Made by a program: the position numbers and the translations under genes. This document shows positions 1-7,067 of a DNA stretch of 9,369 nt, in pieces (the first letter of the stretch is position 1; each line of letters begins with the position of its first letter). The notes beneath the pieces were generated by a model. That model made no database searches. It was not told the DNA's origin and saw only the letters and a list, made by a program, of their open reading frames with translations. This DNA is from an uncultured Lachnospiraceae bacterium (lineage in GTDB: Bacteria > Bacillota > Clostridia > Lachnospirales > Lachnospiraceae). The stretch covers positions 1-9,369 of the forward strand of contig CAMALD010000031.1 in assembly GCA_945836355.1 (NCBI GenBank), written 5' to 3'.

Positions 1-808
1 ACTGCCCTTTGGTCAGCTCCGGGTTTTCCTCCCACAGCTTTCCTGCCTGCTGTGTCATGACCGGATAGGCCACCACATCCACCTTCAACAAGCCCGCATC
101 CGCAAGATGTTTGAGCAGTCGCACGCTTCCGGCGTCCGCAGCCCCTTCCTGCACCGTAGTAATGCCGTATTTTAAATAATTTTTCTGCATATTATCCGCA
201 AGCTGTGCCATATCCTGCGCCAGGCTTTTCCCCGCCGCTGCAAATACTAACTTCAATGCATTTTCTTCCAGATATCCGCTCGGAGTTCCATCCACATTTC
301 TCCCTATTCTTCCTCCCTCAGGATTCTGCATATCCGCAGTAATCCCTGCATTTTCCATCAGCTTTGTGTTTATGCACGCCATATGTGCGGAGGTATGCAG
401 AATCAGAATCGGAACATCACTGCTTGCCTTGTCCAATACAAAGCTGGTCGGATGCTGTTCCTCTGCGAGGAAATTATGATCATAGCCAAATCCAAACACC
501 GCTTCTGCGCCCGGATGATTTTTTAAATATGATTTGAGACAAAAAACAATATCATCAAAGCTCGTACATCCGGATAAATCCACGCCTGCGGCCATCTGTC
601 CGTTCATAACAATGTGGCTGTGTGCATCGATAAATGCCGGCATGAGGCACATTCCGTGCAAATCAAATGTGTCAGCATCAGGGGCAAGCTTCTCCAGCTC
701 CTTTCGCGTGCCCAGCTTTTTGATTACTCCGTCACGCACGAGCAATGCCTCCGGAGCCGGTCCGTCCTCCATTGTCAGGATATCGCCATTATAATATATC
801 ATCTCCAT
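1..808 (-). CDS. YtcJ-type amidohydrolase (Amidohydro_3 family), 3' end cut off by window
   Basis: The first 269 residues of a metal-dependent hydrolase are visible; the frame is open to the window edge, so the C-terminal part is missing. Residues 1-12 (MEMIYYNGDILT) form the usual N-terminal beta strand of this family. Residues 57-65 (PAFIDAHSH) carry the HxH metal-binding pair, His63 and His65. The segment GGRIGRNVDGTPSGYLEE (165-182) and GITTVQEG (215-222) are family-typical. Members hydrolyse amide or related C-N bonds of small molecules in the cytoplasm, but the substrate cannot be read from sequence. The chosen ATG has GGAGGG ten bases upstream; a second ATG two codons later is possible. 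The gene starts 20 bases inside the end of the upstream symporter gene, which implies translational coupling and a shared substrate or product. The family call is firm, the function open. Confidence 0.85.
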   Translation of the reverse strand, partial: MEMIYYNGDILTMEDGPAPEALLVRDGVIKKLGTRKELEKLAPDADTFDLHGMCLMPAFIDAHSHIVMNGQMAAGVDLSGCTSFDDIVFCLKSYLKNHPGAEAVFGFGYDHNFLAEEQHPTSFVLDKASSDVPILILHTSAHMACINTKLMENAGITADMQNPEGGRIGRNVDGTPSGYLEENALKLVFAAAGKSLAQDMAQLADNMQKNYLKYGITTVQEGAADAGSVRLLKHLADAGLLKVDVVAYPVMTQQAGKLWEENPELTKGQ

Positions 809-2177
809 CCGCCTGATTCCCTCCATTCCAGAAGTAACTCTTCTTTCTCCATGTTCCGGTAAGCTTTAACAGAACCAGATATACAACAATTGCCGCCACC
901 ATAACAACAAGGCCAATCTCAAATCTGAGGCTGCCTGATGCCATCGCCAGCAGAACCAGATAGACCGGAGTGCAGAGCAGCATTACCAGATTCATCATTC
1001 CCAGTTCAACCGCCGTTGTTGTAGTAAGATAAGGGTCCACAATGCGTACCAGTGCAATACCGCTCGGCACCGTACCCGTTGCTGTTCCATACAGACCAAG
1101 TGTCCGCTCAAAGTCATTCTTTCCGCCGAATCTGCTGCCAAAATAAAAGCATACCGCAAAAGTCAACGCTGTAATCACCACACACTCTATAAGCATCGGT
1201 CCGAGCCATGAGCCGAGTGTTGCAATGCCTACCGCCATAAACGCACACACCACAAGGTAATCCGCCGTCCAACCCGTGATTTTCCCCTGCAGGGCATCTT
1301 CCTGCAGGAAATCAATGTGCAGCTTTTTTGTGAGCCAGCGCACAATATAAGCAGCATACATGCCATTCATAAACATCAGCCCTTCCATCGAGTTTCCCAA
1401 AAAGCCCGGGAGCAGACCCAGAATTTTTGAAATCCCGATTGCAAGAATGTAGCATAATCCAATTAAAGCAAAATGATATGTCAGAGTCTCGATATTGCTG
1501 CTGACTGTGGTATCTCTGACCATGTACGTGGTCTGTTCTTCCTTTTTGTAATATCCGCGGAGCACCGTCTCACTAAGGTTTCCGCAATTTTTGGCAAGTC
1601 CTCTGCGAATACCTGACTTTGCCGCAGGTATTCCGAACAGAAATGCCGCCAAAAAACCTACTGCAGCAAAGGTTACTCCCACGGAACCGGCATTTTCCCA
1701 GCCATAGCTCTCATAAAGTGCCCCAAACGCTGCCGCCTGTCCCGGTCCCTGTGTAAACGCAAAGGGTATCAGCGTTCCGTACATCCGGTCCATCCCGGCA
1801 TCAGAACCCACCAGTGCGATAATTCCTGCACCTGCAAGCGGAGTCAGAGCATAAAGAAGGCACCACACAATTCCCATTCCCAAAGCTCCTCGCAGCACTT
1901 CCTTCCCGCGCTTATCCTCATGTTTCGGTGGTCTGGTTAAGCTGATCGAAATAAATGATAGCGTAAACAGATGATTTACAATGGAGGTGTACATACTGCT
2001 GTCCACTCCGACACAGATGCCTGCCGCACTCATTGCGTTCATAAAAATCATGCCCAGTATACCGCCAATTACGCTCGCCGGAATCAGCATTTTTCGAAAT
2101 GCCGGTATTTTGGCTCTTAACAATGTTCCTATGCATAGCGCTATACTTGCCCATCCAAATGCCATCATTAATCCCAT
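789..2177 (-). CDS. sodium/glutamate symporter (GltS/ESS family) protein
   Basis: A 462-residue very hydrophobic inner-membrane protein with about ten to eleven predicted membrane segments (roughly residues 3-20, 32-52, 66-80, 95-124, 166-186, 232-256, 262-281, 306-346, 392-412, 418-440). Two glycine/threonine-rich stretches look like the paired re-entrant loops of the two inverted halves of GltS carriers: GTLIPFAFTQGPGQAAA (134-150) and LGLYGTATGTVPSG (360-373). PASVIGGILG (33-42) is also GltS-like. Known members import glutamate with sodium. This one is longer than E. coli GltS (about 400 residues) because of a central hydrophilic loop (about 187-230) and a C-terminal extension, so a different dicarboxylate or an N-substituted amino acid is possible. 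The ATG has GAGGGAAG three bases upstream. Its end overlaps the amidohydrolase start by 20 bases, suggesting that the carrier feeds that hydrolase. The family is fairly sure; the substrate is inferred. Confidence 0.85.
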   Translation of the reverse strand: MGLMMAFGWASIALCIGTLLRAKIPAFRKMLIPASVIGGILGMIFMNAMSAAGICVGVDSSMYTSIVNHLFTLSFISISLTRPPKHEDKRGKEVLRGALGMGIVWCLLYALTPLAGAGIIALVGSDAGMDRMYGTLIPFAFTQGPGQAAAFGALYESYGWENAGSVGVTFAAVGFLAAFLFGIPAAKSGIRRGLAKNCGNLSETVLRGYYKKEEQTTYMVRDTTVSSNIETLTYHFALIGLCYILAIGISKILGLLPGFLGNSMEGLMFMNGMYAAYIVRWLTKKLHIDFLQEDALQGKITGWTADYLVVCAFMAVGIATLGSWLGPMLIECVVITALTFAVCFYFGSRFGGKNDFERTLGLYGTATGTVPSGIALVRIVDPYLTTTTAVELGMMNLVMLLCTPVYLVLLAMASGSLRFEIGLVVMVAAIVVYLVLLKLTGTWRKKSYFWNGGNQADGDDIL

Positions 2178-2255
2178 AAACTTCCCTCATCTTTCCAGTG
2201 ATATGCTTTGAGCACTTCTTCAACTGCTCTTCACTCACTTTTTACTCACTTTCAA
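2178..2255 (-). other. 78-base spacer between asparagine-synthase-like gene and symporter gene
   Basis: This is the longest non-coding stretch in the window. On the minus strand it holds two copies of AAAGTGAGT close together, a five-base stem (GAGCA/TGCTC, positions 2210-2229) with a ten-base loop and no following T-run, and the symporter ribosome binding site. No clear -35/-10 promoter pair and no rho-independent terminator are visible, so readthrough from region 2 into region 3 is plausible. Its first bases include a tiny five-codon frame that starts on the stop codon of the gene before it. Confidence 0.5.
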
Positions 2256-3857
2256 TCATACCTCCAGTCGCCACCTTAAAGCATGAGCCTCAAGCTGCAG
2301 CTGCATAACATTTTCCAGCCACATCGAATGCATGATTGCATACTTCACCCCCCAGCTGTTATCCCAGCCGGGATGGTAAAGCTCCTCCCGCATACTCTGT
2401 GGTATAAATTCCGGGATATCATGCTTATGAAAGTAGTTCCTCATCGGTCCTTCCGTAATCATCCATGTGCGCGGCAGTGACCCGCCAAGCTTCTGCTTAT
2501 TCACCTCGTAGCCCGGCAGACGCTTCTCAAGCAGCATCTTAGCATACGGCTTTTCACCATAGACCGCATTATGATACCGCTCCTTTAATGGCAATGAAAG
2601 AAAGCTCTCCAGCAGTTTCCGGTCAGAATACGGTGTGTTCAGTGTCTTGCCGAAAATCATCTCTGTCTGCTCGTCCGCCGCAGTTGCATTGTTGGTAAAG
2701 TAAAAGCTCAAATGTGCAAGCTGCAGGTAATTCTCCACACTGACATCTGCAGTGTCAAAGCCTTCTAATCGCTCAAGCACATATTTATTTCTTCGCCCAA
2801 GACTCTCCTCGACAATATCATTGCCAAACATCCTCTTTAGATAAGCGACATCGTCCAATCGCGCAATTTCTCCATACATATTCGCATAATTATGCGCATG
2901 CTCCATCGGCACCGCCAATCTCAATTCATCGGTCAGCGGTTTACGCATCCCCAATCCATACACCGCACCCGCAATCTCCGACAAGAACATGTGCGATTCT
3001 TTCACTTCTCTGCCCAGCGTATAATGCATGATCTGTGCCGTCATATTGTAGGTGGACATGCCGAAGCCCTGTATCGCAAGGCGAAGCCTGTCCATATATT
3101 CTTCCATCGGTATCATGTATACCTCATGTTCCGTGTGAAGCAGTTCTGCAGCATTCAAAGCATATTCCCTCTCATGCAGAAAGCCCTCAAACGCATAGCA
3201 TGCAGATACCGATTTATTGCCCTGTATATATAGTTCTGTCAAAGCAGAGTCCACTCCACCCGACAAAGTATTGATGCTGTCCTCACGCTGCATGGTTTCA
3301 ACTGCGTTTTTCAACGTATTCTCCAAAACCTCCGTGCCATCTGCACCACGCAGATCATAGGCACCGATTCGTATCTTCTGAAGCAATTCCACCGTCAGCC
3401 TGCCACTTTCAAAGCAGAGATATTCACCTGCTCCCAATCTTGTTATCCCCCGTATGGTGGTATGCAATCCATAGTTATGCTGAAACAGAAAAGTATCACA
3501 TACCCCGGCAAGGTCCACTCTGCGTTCCGGCACAGGAATCCGGCAAAGCAGATTTCTTATATGGTCTGAAATCATGATTTCTCCGGCTCTTACCATATAA
3601 TACAATTCATAATGTGATGTAATGCTGCGAAATACGCGAATCCGATTTGCTGCATCTGTAAAAAGTACGGTAATTTCGGTATCCATGTCACGAATAAGTT
3701 CCTTTAGACGCTCCGAACATCCGTGATTGCTAAACTCCTCCCTGACCGTATTGCCTGCACACTCTCCCGGTACAAACAAGATCATGGTTTCCAACACTTT
3801 ACCGTCTCTGCGATATTCCACTTTTTCCGAAAAAGGGCTGACAATGTCAATTAGCAT
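2256..3857 (-). CDS. asparagine-synthase-like ATP-dependent ligase with degenerate glutaminase domain
   Basis: A 533-residue protein related to AsnB. The N-terminal domain (about 1-160) keeps the later strands of the Ntn-hydrolase fold, ending in GITRLGAGEYL like the usual GI..L.PG. It lacks the first half of that domain and the nucleophilic Cys2, so it should not release ammonia from glutamine. The synthase domain carries the ATP pyrophosphatase loop SGGVDS (199-204) and the later conserved TPYSDRKLLESFLSLP (408-423), matching the R.PFLD..L....LSLP pattern. The usual SGEGADE motif is altered to LSEIAGAVYG (292-301). Known relatives adenylate a carboxylate and form an amide; beta-lactam synthetases and lasso-peptide cyclases also lack the glutaminase cysteine. 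A GTG 15 codons upstream (3902) is possible, but the ATG at 3857 has AAGGA eight bases before it and starts 14 bases after the carboxyltransferase stop. The substrate is unknown; context suggests sugar or acyl-group tailoring. Confidence 0.8.
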   Translation of the reverse strand: MLIDIVSPFSEKVEYRRDGKVLETMILFVPGECAGNTVREEFSNHGCSERLKELIRDMDTEITVLFTDAANRIRVFRSITSHYELYYMVRAGEIMISDHIRNLLCRIPVPERRVDLAGVCDTFLFQHNYGLHTTIRGITRLGAGEYLCFESGRLTVELLQKIRIGAYDLRGADGTEVLENTLKNAVETMQREDSINTLSGGVDSALTELYIQGNKSVSACYAFEGFLHEREYALNAAELLHTEHEVYMIPMEEYMDRLRLAIQGFGMSTYNMTAQIMHYTLGREVKESHMFLSEIAGAVYGLGMRKPLTDELRLAVPMEHAHNYANMYGEIARLDDVAYLKRMFGNDIVEESLGRRNKYVLERLEGFDTADVSVENYLQLAHLSFYFTNNATAADEQTEMIFGKTLNTPYSDRKLLESFLSLPLKERYHNAVYGEKPYAKMLLEKRLPGYEVNKQKLGGSLPRTWMITEGPMRNYFHKHDIPEFIPQSMREELYHPGWDNSWGVKYAIMHSMWLENVMQLQLEAHALRWRLEV

Positions 3858-3865
3858 ATCCTGTT

Positions 3866-3870
3866 TCCTT
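3866..3870 (-). promoter_or_regulatory. ribosome binding site deciding the start of the asparagine-synthase-like gene
   Basis: AAGGA lies eight bases before the ATG at 3857, at the end of the carboxyltransferase gene. It supports the ATG over the upstream in-frame GTG at 3902, which would overlap the preceding gene by 31 bases. Confidence 0.65.
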
Positions 3871-3871
3871 T

Positions 3872-5431
3872 CTACAACGGTATGTTGCCATGCTTCTTCC
3901 ACGGCTGTTTTTCCTGCTTTCCTGATAACATGCCCAGCGCCGCAATCAATTTACCTCTGGTCTCATCCGGGCGTATTACTTCATCCACGTACCCGCGCTC
4001 TGCCGCCAGATATGGATTCATAAATCTCTCCTCATACTGCTTCTTCAGCTCCTGCTGCAGCTGCTCCGGGTTTTCTGCGCTCCGGATTTTCTTTTTAAAT
4101 ATGATTTCCACGGCGCCTTCCGCCCCTATGACGGCAATTTCCGCAATCGGCCATGCATATACAATATCAGCGCCCATTTTTTTACTGTTCATAGCAATAT
4201 ATGCACCGCCGTACGCCTTGCGCAGAATCAGCGATATCTTTGGAACTGTCGCCTCAGAGTAGGCATAAAGAAGCTTCGCGCCGTGCCGGATAATCCCTCT
4301 GCTCTCCTGCTCCTTTCCCGGATAAAAGGCCGGAACATCAATCAATGTTATGAGCGGGATATCATAGCAGTCGCAAAAACGAATAAATCTCGCCATCTTA
4401 TCGGATGCATCACAATCAAGTGACCCCGAATAAACCAAAGGCTGGTTGGCTACAATTCCCACCACATTCCCGCTTATCCTGGCAAACCCGACAACGGCAT
4501 TCATTGCAAAATCCTTGTGCACCTCAAAAAAGCTATCGCAATCCACCAGATTTTCAATCACCAGCTTAACATCATACGGCTTTCTGTTATTGTCCGGCAC
4601 GATGTCACACAAATCTGCAAATTCATAAGAATCCGGATGTAAACTCTGCTTAAAAAAGCAGGCACTCTCATACGGCTGACGGCAATGCTCCGGCAAATAG
4701 GACAGCAGGGCGCACACACCATCAAGACAGCTCCGCTCATCCGGATACGCAAAATGTGCTACACCGCTTTTTCCGGCATGAAGTCTTGCACCGCCAAGTT
4801 CCTCTTTGGTGATATCTTCATTGACCATTGCCTTGACCACACCGGGTCCGGTAATGAACATAGAGCTGATATCTTCCACCATAAAAATAAAATCGCAGAG
4901 CGCCGGCGAATAACAGGCACCTCCGCAGCAGGGACCAAGTACAACCGCTATTTGCGGAATCACGCCGGACGCTTTCGTATTCCTCAAAAAAATACTGCTG
5001 TAACCTGCAAGGGAGCTTACTCCTTCCTCAATGCGTGCACCGCCGCTGTCATTCAGAAAGATGATGGGTGCCAGTGCTGCCAGTGCCATATCCTGTATAT
5101 GTGCAATCTTCTGTGCATGATACTCCCCAAGTGTTCCGCCGATCACCGTAAAATCTTCCGATGAAACAAATACCAGCCGCCCTGCAATTCTGCCGTATCC
5201 GGTAACCACGCCGTCGCCGGGTACTCTTCTCTGAGCCATTCCAAAATCATCAATTCTTGACGTCACATATTCCTGCACTTCCACAAAAGTACCTTCATCC
5301 AGAAGATATTCAATGCGTTCCCGCGCCGTCATCTTCCCTGCAATGTGCCGGCGTTCTATCGCCGCTGCTCCGCCACCCATTTGGGCAATCCTTCTTCTGT
5401 GTTCCAGTTCCTCAATCGCATCTTTCCACAT
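3872..5431 (-). CDS. biotin-dependent acyl-CoA carboxyltransferase subunit (PccB/MmdA type)
   Basis: A full-length 519-residue carboxyltransferase with two crotonase-like halves. Visible family motifs are GDGVVTGYGRIAGR (72-85), NDSGGARIEEG (127-137), CCGGACYSPAL (168-178), DVPAFYPGKEQE (365-376) followed by GIIRHGAKLLYAY (379-391), KAYGGAYIAMNSKKMGAD (405-422), and the hallmark C-terminus KKHGNIPL. Such subunits move a carboxyl group between carboxybiotin and an acyl-CoA: propionyl/acetyl-CoA carboxylases, or the alpha subunit of methylmalonyl-CoA decarboxylase. At the position known to steer acyl choice in actinobacterial enzymes (GGAY-x), this protein has Ile (412), not the Asp of propionyl-CoA carboxylase. 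No biotin carboxylase, biotin carrier or decarboxylase membrane subunit is in the window, so partners must be elsewhere. The ATG has GGAG six bases upstream. It sits 27 bases after pseH, an unexpected place for this enzyme. The family is certain, the exact substrate not. Confidence 0.93.
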   Translation of the reverse strand: MWKDAIEELEHRRRIAQMGGGAAAIERRHIAGKMTARERIEYLLDEGTFVEVQEYVTSRIDDFGMAQRRVPGDGVVTGYGRIAGRLVFVSSEDFTVIGGTLGEYHAQKIAHIQDMALAALAPIIFLNDSGGARIEEGVSSLAGYSSIFLRNTKASGVIPQIAVVLGPCCGGACYSPALCDFIFMVEDISSMFITGPGVVKAMVNEDITKEELGGARLHAGKSGVAHFAYPDERSCLDGVCALLSYLPEHCRQPYESACFFKQSLHPDSYEFADLCDIVPDNNRKPYDVKLVIENLVDCDSFFEVHKDFAMNAVVGFARISGNVVGIVANQPLVYSGSLDCDASDKMARFIRFCDCYDIPLITLIDVPAFYPGKEQESRGIIRHGAKLLYAYSEATVPKISLILRKAYGGAYIAMNSKKMGADIVYAWPIAEIAVIGAEGAVEIIFKKKIRSAENPEQLQQELKKQYEERFMNPYLAAERGYVDEVIRPDETRGKLIAALGMLSGKQEKQPWKKHGNIPL

Positions 5432-5458
5432 ATGCTACTCCATCCCGCCATCTTGCTG

Positions 5459-6082
5459 TTATACCGGTATTCTGCCAATCCGGGCAAGATCATAATTCTG
5501 TGCAATCCTCTCCTCTATCGCGGCTTTGTTGTTCTCCCATGCCTGTCTCGTCAGGTAATACACACACGCAGGTTCTTCCTCTCCGTTCTGCGCCTGCACC
5601 ATTATTCGCTCTGTAAGTACGCAGCCCATCTTCTCCTGCAGGTTGCGGTTGGTCTGATTCTTTTCCAGTATCAGGGTGCGCATACGCCCTTCCGGCAGAC
5701 AGGTAAAAATATACTCCAGCCGCACATAGCTCATCACAATGCCAAAGCCCTTTCCCAAAAACTTCTCATTGATTATGTACATTCCCGGTTCCATGTAATT
5801 TTCTTCCGGGTTGTATTTCATGGTAATTACCGCAAGCGGCTCTCCCCTATAAAACGCGAGAAAGACCTTGTTTGTGGAACTGTGCTCGAGTCCCCTCATG
5901 TATTCCTCATGCTCCTCGGGCGTAATGACCGCATGATTGGTCATGTTTTTGCGCACAAAATCCTGATTGCGCCACTCCCGCAGAGTCTGCACATAAGGCG
6001 TGTCAAAAATATTCCGGAAAGTAATATCATATTGTTCTTCACAGATCGGATTCAAGTATCGGTTCCCCCCTTTTGATATCAC
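5459..6082 (-). CDS. pseH: GNAT N-acetyltransferase, probable PseH (4-amino sugar nucleotide acetyltransferase)
   Basis: A GNAT-fold acetyltransferase of up to 207 residues. The N-terminal block EWRNQDFVRKNM (36-47) followed by ITPEEHEEYM (53-62) is typical of PseH-like enzymes. The acetyl-CoA pyrophosphate loop is FLGKGFGI (108-115), and ILEKNQTNRNLQEKMGC (138-154) matches the later conserved N...N....EK.G block. PseH acetylates the C4 amine of UDP-4-amino-4,6-dideoxy-N-acetyl-altrosamine, the third step towards pseudaminic acid; the neighbouring pseG, pseF and pseI support this. The C-terminal tail (about 181-207) extends beyond the GNAT core. The start is uncertain: the GTG used here overlaps pseI by 44 bases and has only GGGG ten bases upstream. 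A TTG at 6055 would give 198 residues and has a run of six G nine bases upstream. A non-acetyl acyl donor is possible given the carboxyltransferase that follows. Confidence 0.85.
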   Translation of the reverse strand: MISKGGNRYLNPICEEQYDITFRNIFDTPYVQTLREWRNQDFVRKNMTNHAVITPEEHEEYMRGLEHSSTNKVFLAFYRGEPLAVITMKYNPEENYMEPGMYIINEKFLGKGFGIVMSYVRLEYIFTCLPEGRMRTLILEKNQTNRNLQEKMGCVLTERIMVQAQNGEEEPACVYYLTRQAWENNKAAIEERIAQNYDLARIGRIPV

Positions 6083-7067
6083 GTTTTGAATACCCCGTCA
6101 GAAGCCGGTCATAATACTTTGGCTTTAATCCGTTGGCCGGTCGCACAATACAGCAGTTTTCCTCGGTGAATGCCTCTCCCCTTCGGATGTCCTTAAACGC
6201 AAAGATGGAACGTCTGGACATCGCGCTGTTTTTCTCTTTTTCCGTTCTATCGTAGCTTACTTTTCCGCAAATCTGTCTGGTCTGCTTCACCATCTCGACC
6301 ATAGTGCGGTACTCATCCGGCTCCGACGAAAATTCGCAGTCCGGATTTTTAATTGCACGATCCAGACAGAAATGCTTCTCAATCACACATGCCCCGAGCG
6401 CTGCCGCCGTCACATCTGCCATATACCCCAGCGAATGATCCGAAAAACCCACCGGACAGCCAAAGCTTTTCTGCATATCCTGTATGGTCAAAAGATTCAT
6501 ATCATTGTAATCTGCCGGATACTCGCTGCAGCATTTCAGCAGGATGAGTTTATCATTTCCCTGCGCATGAATTGCATCCACTGCCTCCTGTATCTCTTCC
6601 CGGGTTGCCAGGCCGCAGGACAGGATAATCGGCTTTCCCTTCGACGCCGTATAACGCAGCAGCGGAATATCGACCAGCTCAAAGGATGCAATCTTGTAAA
6701 ACTCCACCTGCATATTTTCCAGAAAATCTACTGCTGTTTTATCAAACGGCGTGGACAAAAAATCCATGCCAAGCCTTTCACATTCTTCCTTAAGTCTCGG
6801 CTGCCACTCCCACGGTGTATATGCCTCCTTGTACAGATCGTAACGCTTATATCCCTTCCAAAGTCCGGTGCGGATCTGAAAATATTCATTGTCGCAATCC
6901 AATGTCAGGGTGTCGGCTGTATAGGTCTGAATCTTTAAACAATCCGCTCCTGCCTCTGCGGCACGGCGAATGATTTCCAGCGCATTCTCCATGCTACCTG
7001 CATGATTTGCCGACATTTCTGCAATGAAGTAAACCTCTCCGCGACTTATCTTATCATAAAGCTTCAT
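6039..7067 (-). CDS. pseI: pseudaminic acid synthase (NeuB family)
   Basis: A 342-residue NeuB-family enzyme that condenses 2,4-diacetamido-2,4,6-trideoxy-altrose with phosphoenolpyruvate to give pseudaminic acid. The TIM barrel (about 10-270) shows FIAEMSANHAGS (14-25), KIQTYTADTLTLD (45-57), LSTPFDKTAVDFL (104-116) and KIASFELVDIPLL (125-137). The predicted metal-ligand histidines lie in GFSDHSLG (His211) and EKHFCLDR (His232). The segment LYKEAYTPWEW (78-88) is characteristic of pseudaminic rather than neuraminic or legionaminic acid synthases. The C-terminal SAF (antifreeze-like) domain occupies about 284-342, with RSIFAFKDIRRGE and GLKPKYYDRLLTGY. The length is normal for the family. The ATG begins 14 bases inside the end of pseF, with GGTGG ten bases upstream, so the two are translationally coupled. 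The end overlaps pseH. Confidence 0.95.
   Translation of the reverse strand: MKLYDKISRGEVYFIAEMSANHAGSMENALEIIRRAAEAGADCLKIQTYTADTLTLDCDNEYFQIRTGLWKGYKRYDLYKEAYTPWEWQPRLKEECERLGMDFLSTPFDKTAVDFLENMQVEFYKIASFELVDIPLLRYTASKGKPIILSCGLATREEIQEAVDAIHAQGNDKLILLKCCSEYPADYNDMNLLTIQDMQKSFGCPVGFSDHSLGYMADVTAAALGACVIEKHFCLDRAIKNPDCEFSSEPDEYRTMVEMVKQTRQICGKVSYDRTEKEKNSAMSRRSIFAFKDIRRGEAFTEENCCIVRPANGLKPKYYDRLLTGYSKRDIKRGEPILESDL
6065..6070 (-). promoter_or_regulatory. G-rich ribosome binding site candidate for alternative pseH start
   Basis: Six G bases preceded by AAAA lie nine bases before an in-frame TTG at 6055. This is the strongest Shine-Dalgarno candidate near the 5' end of pseH and would cut the overlap with pseI to 17 bases, similar to the other overlaps in this operon. 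Confidence 0.4.

Noticed and set aside
1286..1308. Two copies of the palindrome CCTGCAGG 15 bases apart
   Set aside because: They fall within the symporter coding sequence and encode ordinary residues (Leu-Gln), so they look like chance codon choice rather than a binding site.
2210..2229. Hairpin GAGCA/TGCTC as a terminator between regions 2 and 3
   Set aside because: The stem is only five base pairs, the loop ten bases, and there is no T-run after it on the minus strand.
1918..2238. A 106-codon minus-strand frame with a GTG start that overlaps the start of the symporter gene
   Set aside because: Most of it is a shifted frame of the symporter coding sequence, its upstream Shine-Dalgarno is weak, and the protein has no recognisable pattern.
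2256..3857. Lasso-peptide cyclase as the function of the asparagine-synthase-like gene
   Set aside because: There is no precursor-peptide gene, no leader peptidase or RRE-type partner and no lasso exporter nearby; only the domain architecture is similar.
6039..7067. Legionaminic or N-acetylneuraminic acid synthase instead of pseudaminic acid synthase
   Set aside because: The LYKEAYTPWEW segment and the adjacent PseG- and PseH-type genes fit the pseudaminic pathway; there is no hydrolysing NeuC-type epimerase in the window.
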